From NCBI GenBank assembly GCA_025201865.1, contig MU602710.1, positions 63,719-78,137 on the forward strand: DNA of 14,419 nt. Reading direction: 5' to 3'. Position numbers and translations under genes: made by a program. Shown in pieces: positions 14,163 to 14,419 of this stretch. The first letter of the stretch is position 1. Each line of letters starts with the position of its first letter. The notes below the pieces were generated by a model. That model made no database searches. It was not told where the DNA came from and saw only the letters and a program-made list of their open reading frames with translations. The stretch is from Ramicandelaber brevisporus. Its lineage: Eukaryota > Kickxellomycota > Ramicandelaberales > Ramicandelaberaceae.

Positions 14163-14419
14163 CCACGCATTGTGCAAACCGGCTGGCGCTGATTGCGGTT
14201 CGGTCAGTCGTCACGTGCCGACGCTTATCTTGATTCTGCAGCCCAATCGCACAATTGCCGCTGGTTCGCTGGAGAATCGAAGTCGAACAGCTGCGCTGGT
14301 TGGCACTCGCGCTGGTTGGCACATCCGCCGTCTTCAACCGCATCCGCACCCGCAACCGCAACCGCAGCGCCAGCTTCGCCTGCGCCGTCGGCGTCGGCTC
14401 TCGGTGGAAGCGTGATAGC

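Larger units (their letters stand above)
13299..14419. other. Intergenic region with stacked minisatellites; no supportable gene
   Basis: The first ~150 bp is the AT-rich 3' UTR of the BSD2-like gene. From about 13590 to 14165 the DNA is a series of unrelated short tandem repeats (14, 16, 11, 9 and 12 bp units). Several frames on both strands stay open because unit lengths are often multiples of three. None has an ATG with a recognisable domain. The frame at 14193-14419 is open to the window edge without an ATG. By analogy with the other genes this is probably the promoter or leader of a gene lying beyond the window. Confidence 0.55.

Noticed and set aside
13990-14415. 141-codon + strand frame near the window end
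   Set aside because: It begins with GTG, is composed of His/Pro/Gln/Arg low complexity, and has no domain.

Overview
The window is nuclear DNA of a eukaryote. It carries genes for the signal recognition particle subunit SRP14, a tetraspanin, a mitochondrial initiation factor IF-3, the coenzyme Q protein COQ4, a PTC7-type mitochondrial phosphatase, a PHD-JmjC chromatin protein and a BSD2/NDFIP-type adaptor for NEDD4-family ubiquitin ligases. The BSD2-like signature (DGVFANMAAKP plus PPSY) and the overall gene set point to a fungus, probably an early-diverging (non-Dikarya) one; this placement is an inference and other unicellular opisthokonts are not excluded. All nine complete genes, and the visible part of the tenth, read as single uninterrupted frames, so the genome is compact and intron-poor.

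Layout: 1-589 (+) 3' part of an M14 zinc carboxypeptidase; 590-1672 intergenic, full of simple repeats; 1673-2083 (+) MAPEG membrane protein; 2182-3534 (-) PTC7-like PP2C phosphatase; 3535-4137 divergent promoter with a 10-copy heptamer array; 4138-4983 (+) tetraspanin; 5147-6418 (-) tandem hotdog-fold thioesterase-like protein; 6419-6823 divergent promoter with a 13-bp tandem repeat; 6824-7588 (+) COQ4; 7707-8081 (-) SRP14 and 8174-9079 (-) mitochondrial IF-3, head to tail; 9080-9267 divergent promoter; 9268-12015 (+) PHD-JmjC protein; 12246-13298 (+) BSD2-like adaptor; 13299-14419 no supportable gene but several stacked minisatellites. Convergent gene pairs are only 98-163 bp apart.

Functional links: PTC7, COQ4 and IF-3 are all mitochondrial. 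Yeast Ptc7 activates coenzyme Q synthesis by dephosphorylating Coq7, so two CoQ-pathway genes lie about 3.3 kb apart here. The tetraspanin, MAPEG protein and BSD2-like protein are membrane proteins.

The strongest anomaly is the JmjC protein. It keeps the HxD iron ligands but has Tyr in place of the third iron-binding His, Gln in place of the 2-oxoglutarate-binding Lys and Ile in place of the co-substrate-contacting Thr. That suggests a catalytically altered or dead demethylase. Other notable points are a two-hotdog protein with one canonical and one non-canonical active site, a MAPEG gene with extreme G/C-ending codon use, and a different short tandem repeat in most 5' intergenic regions.
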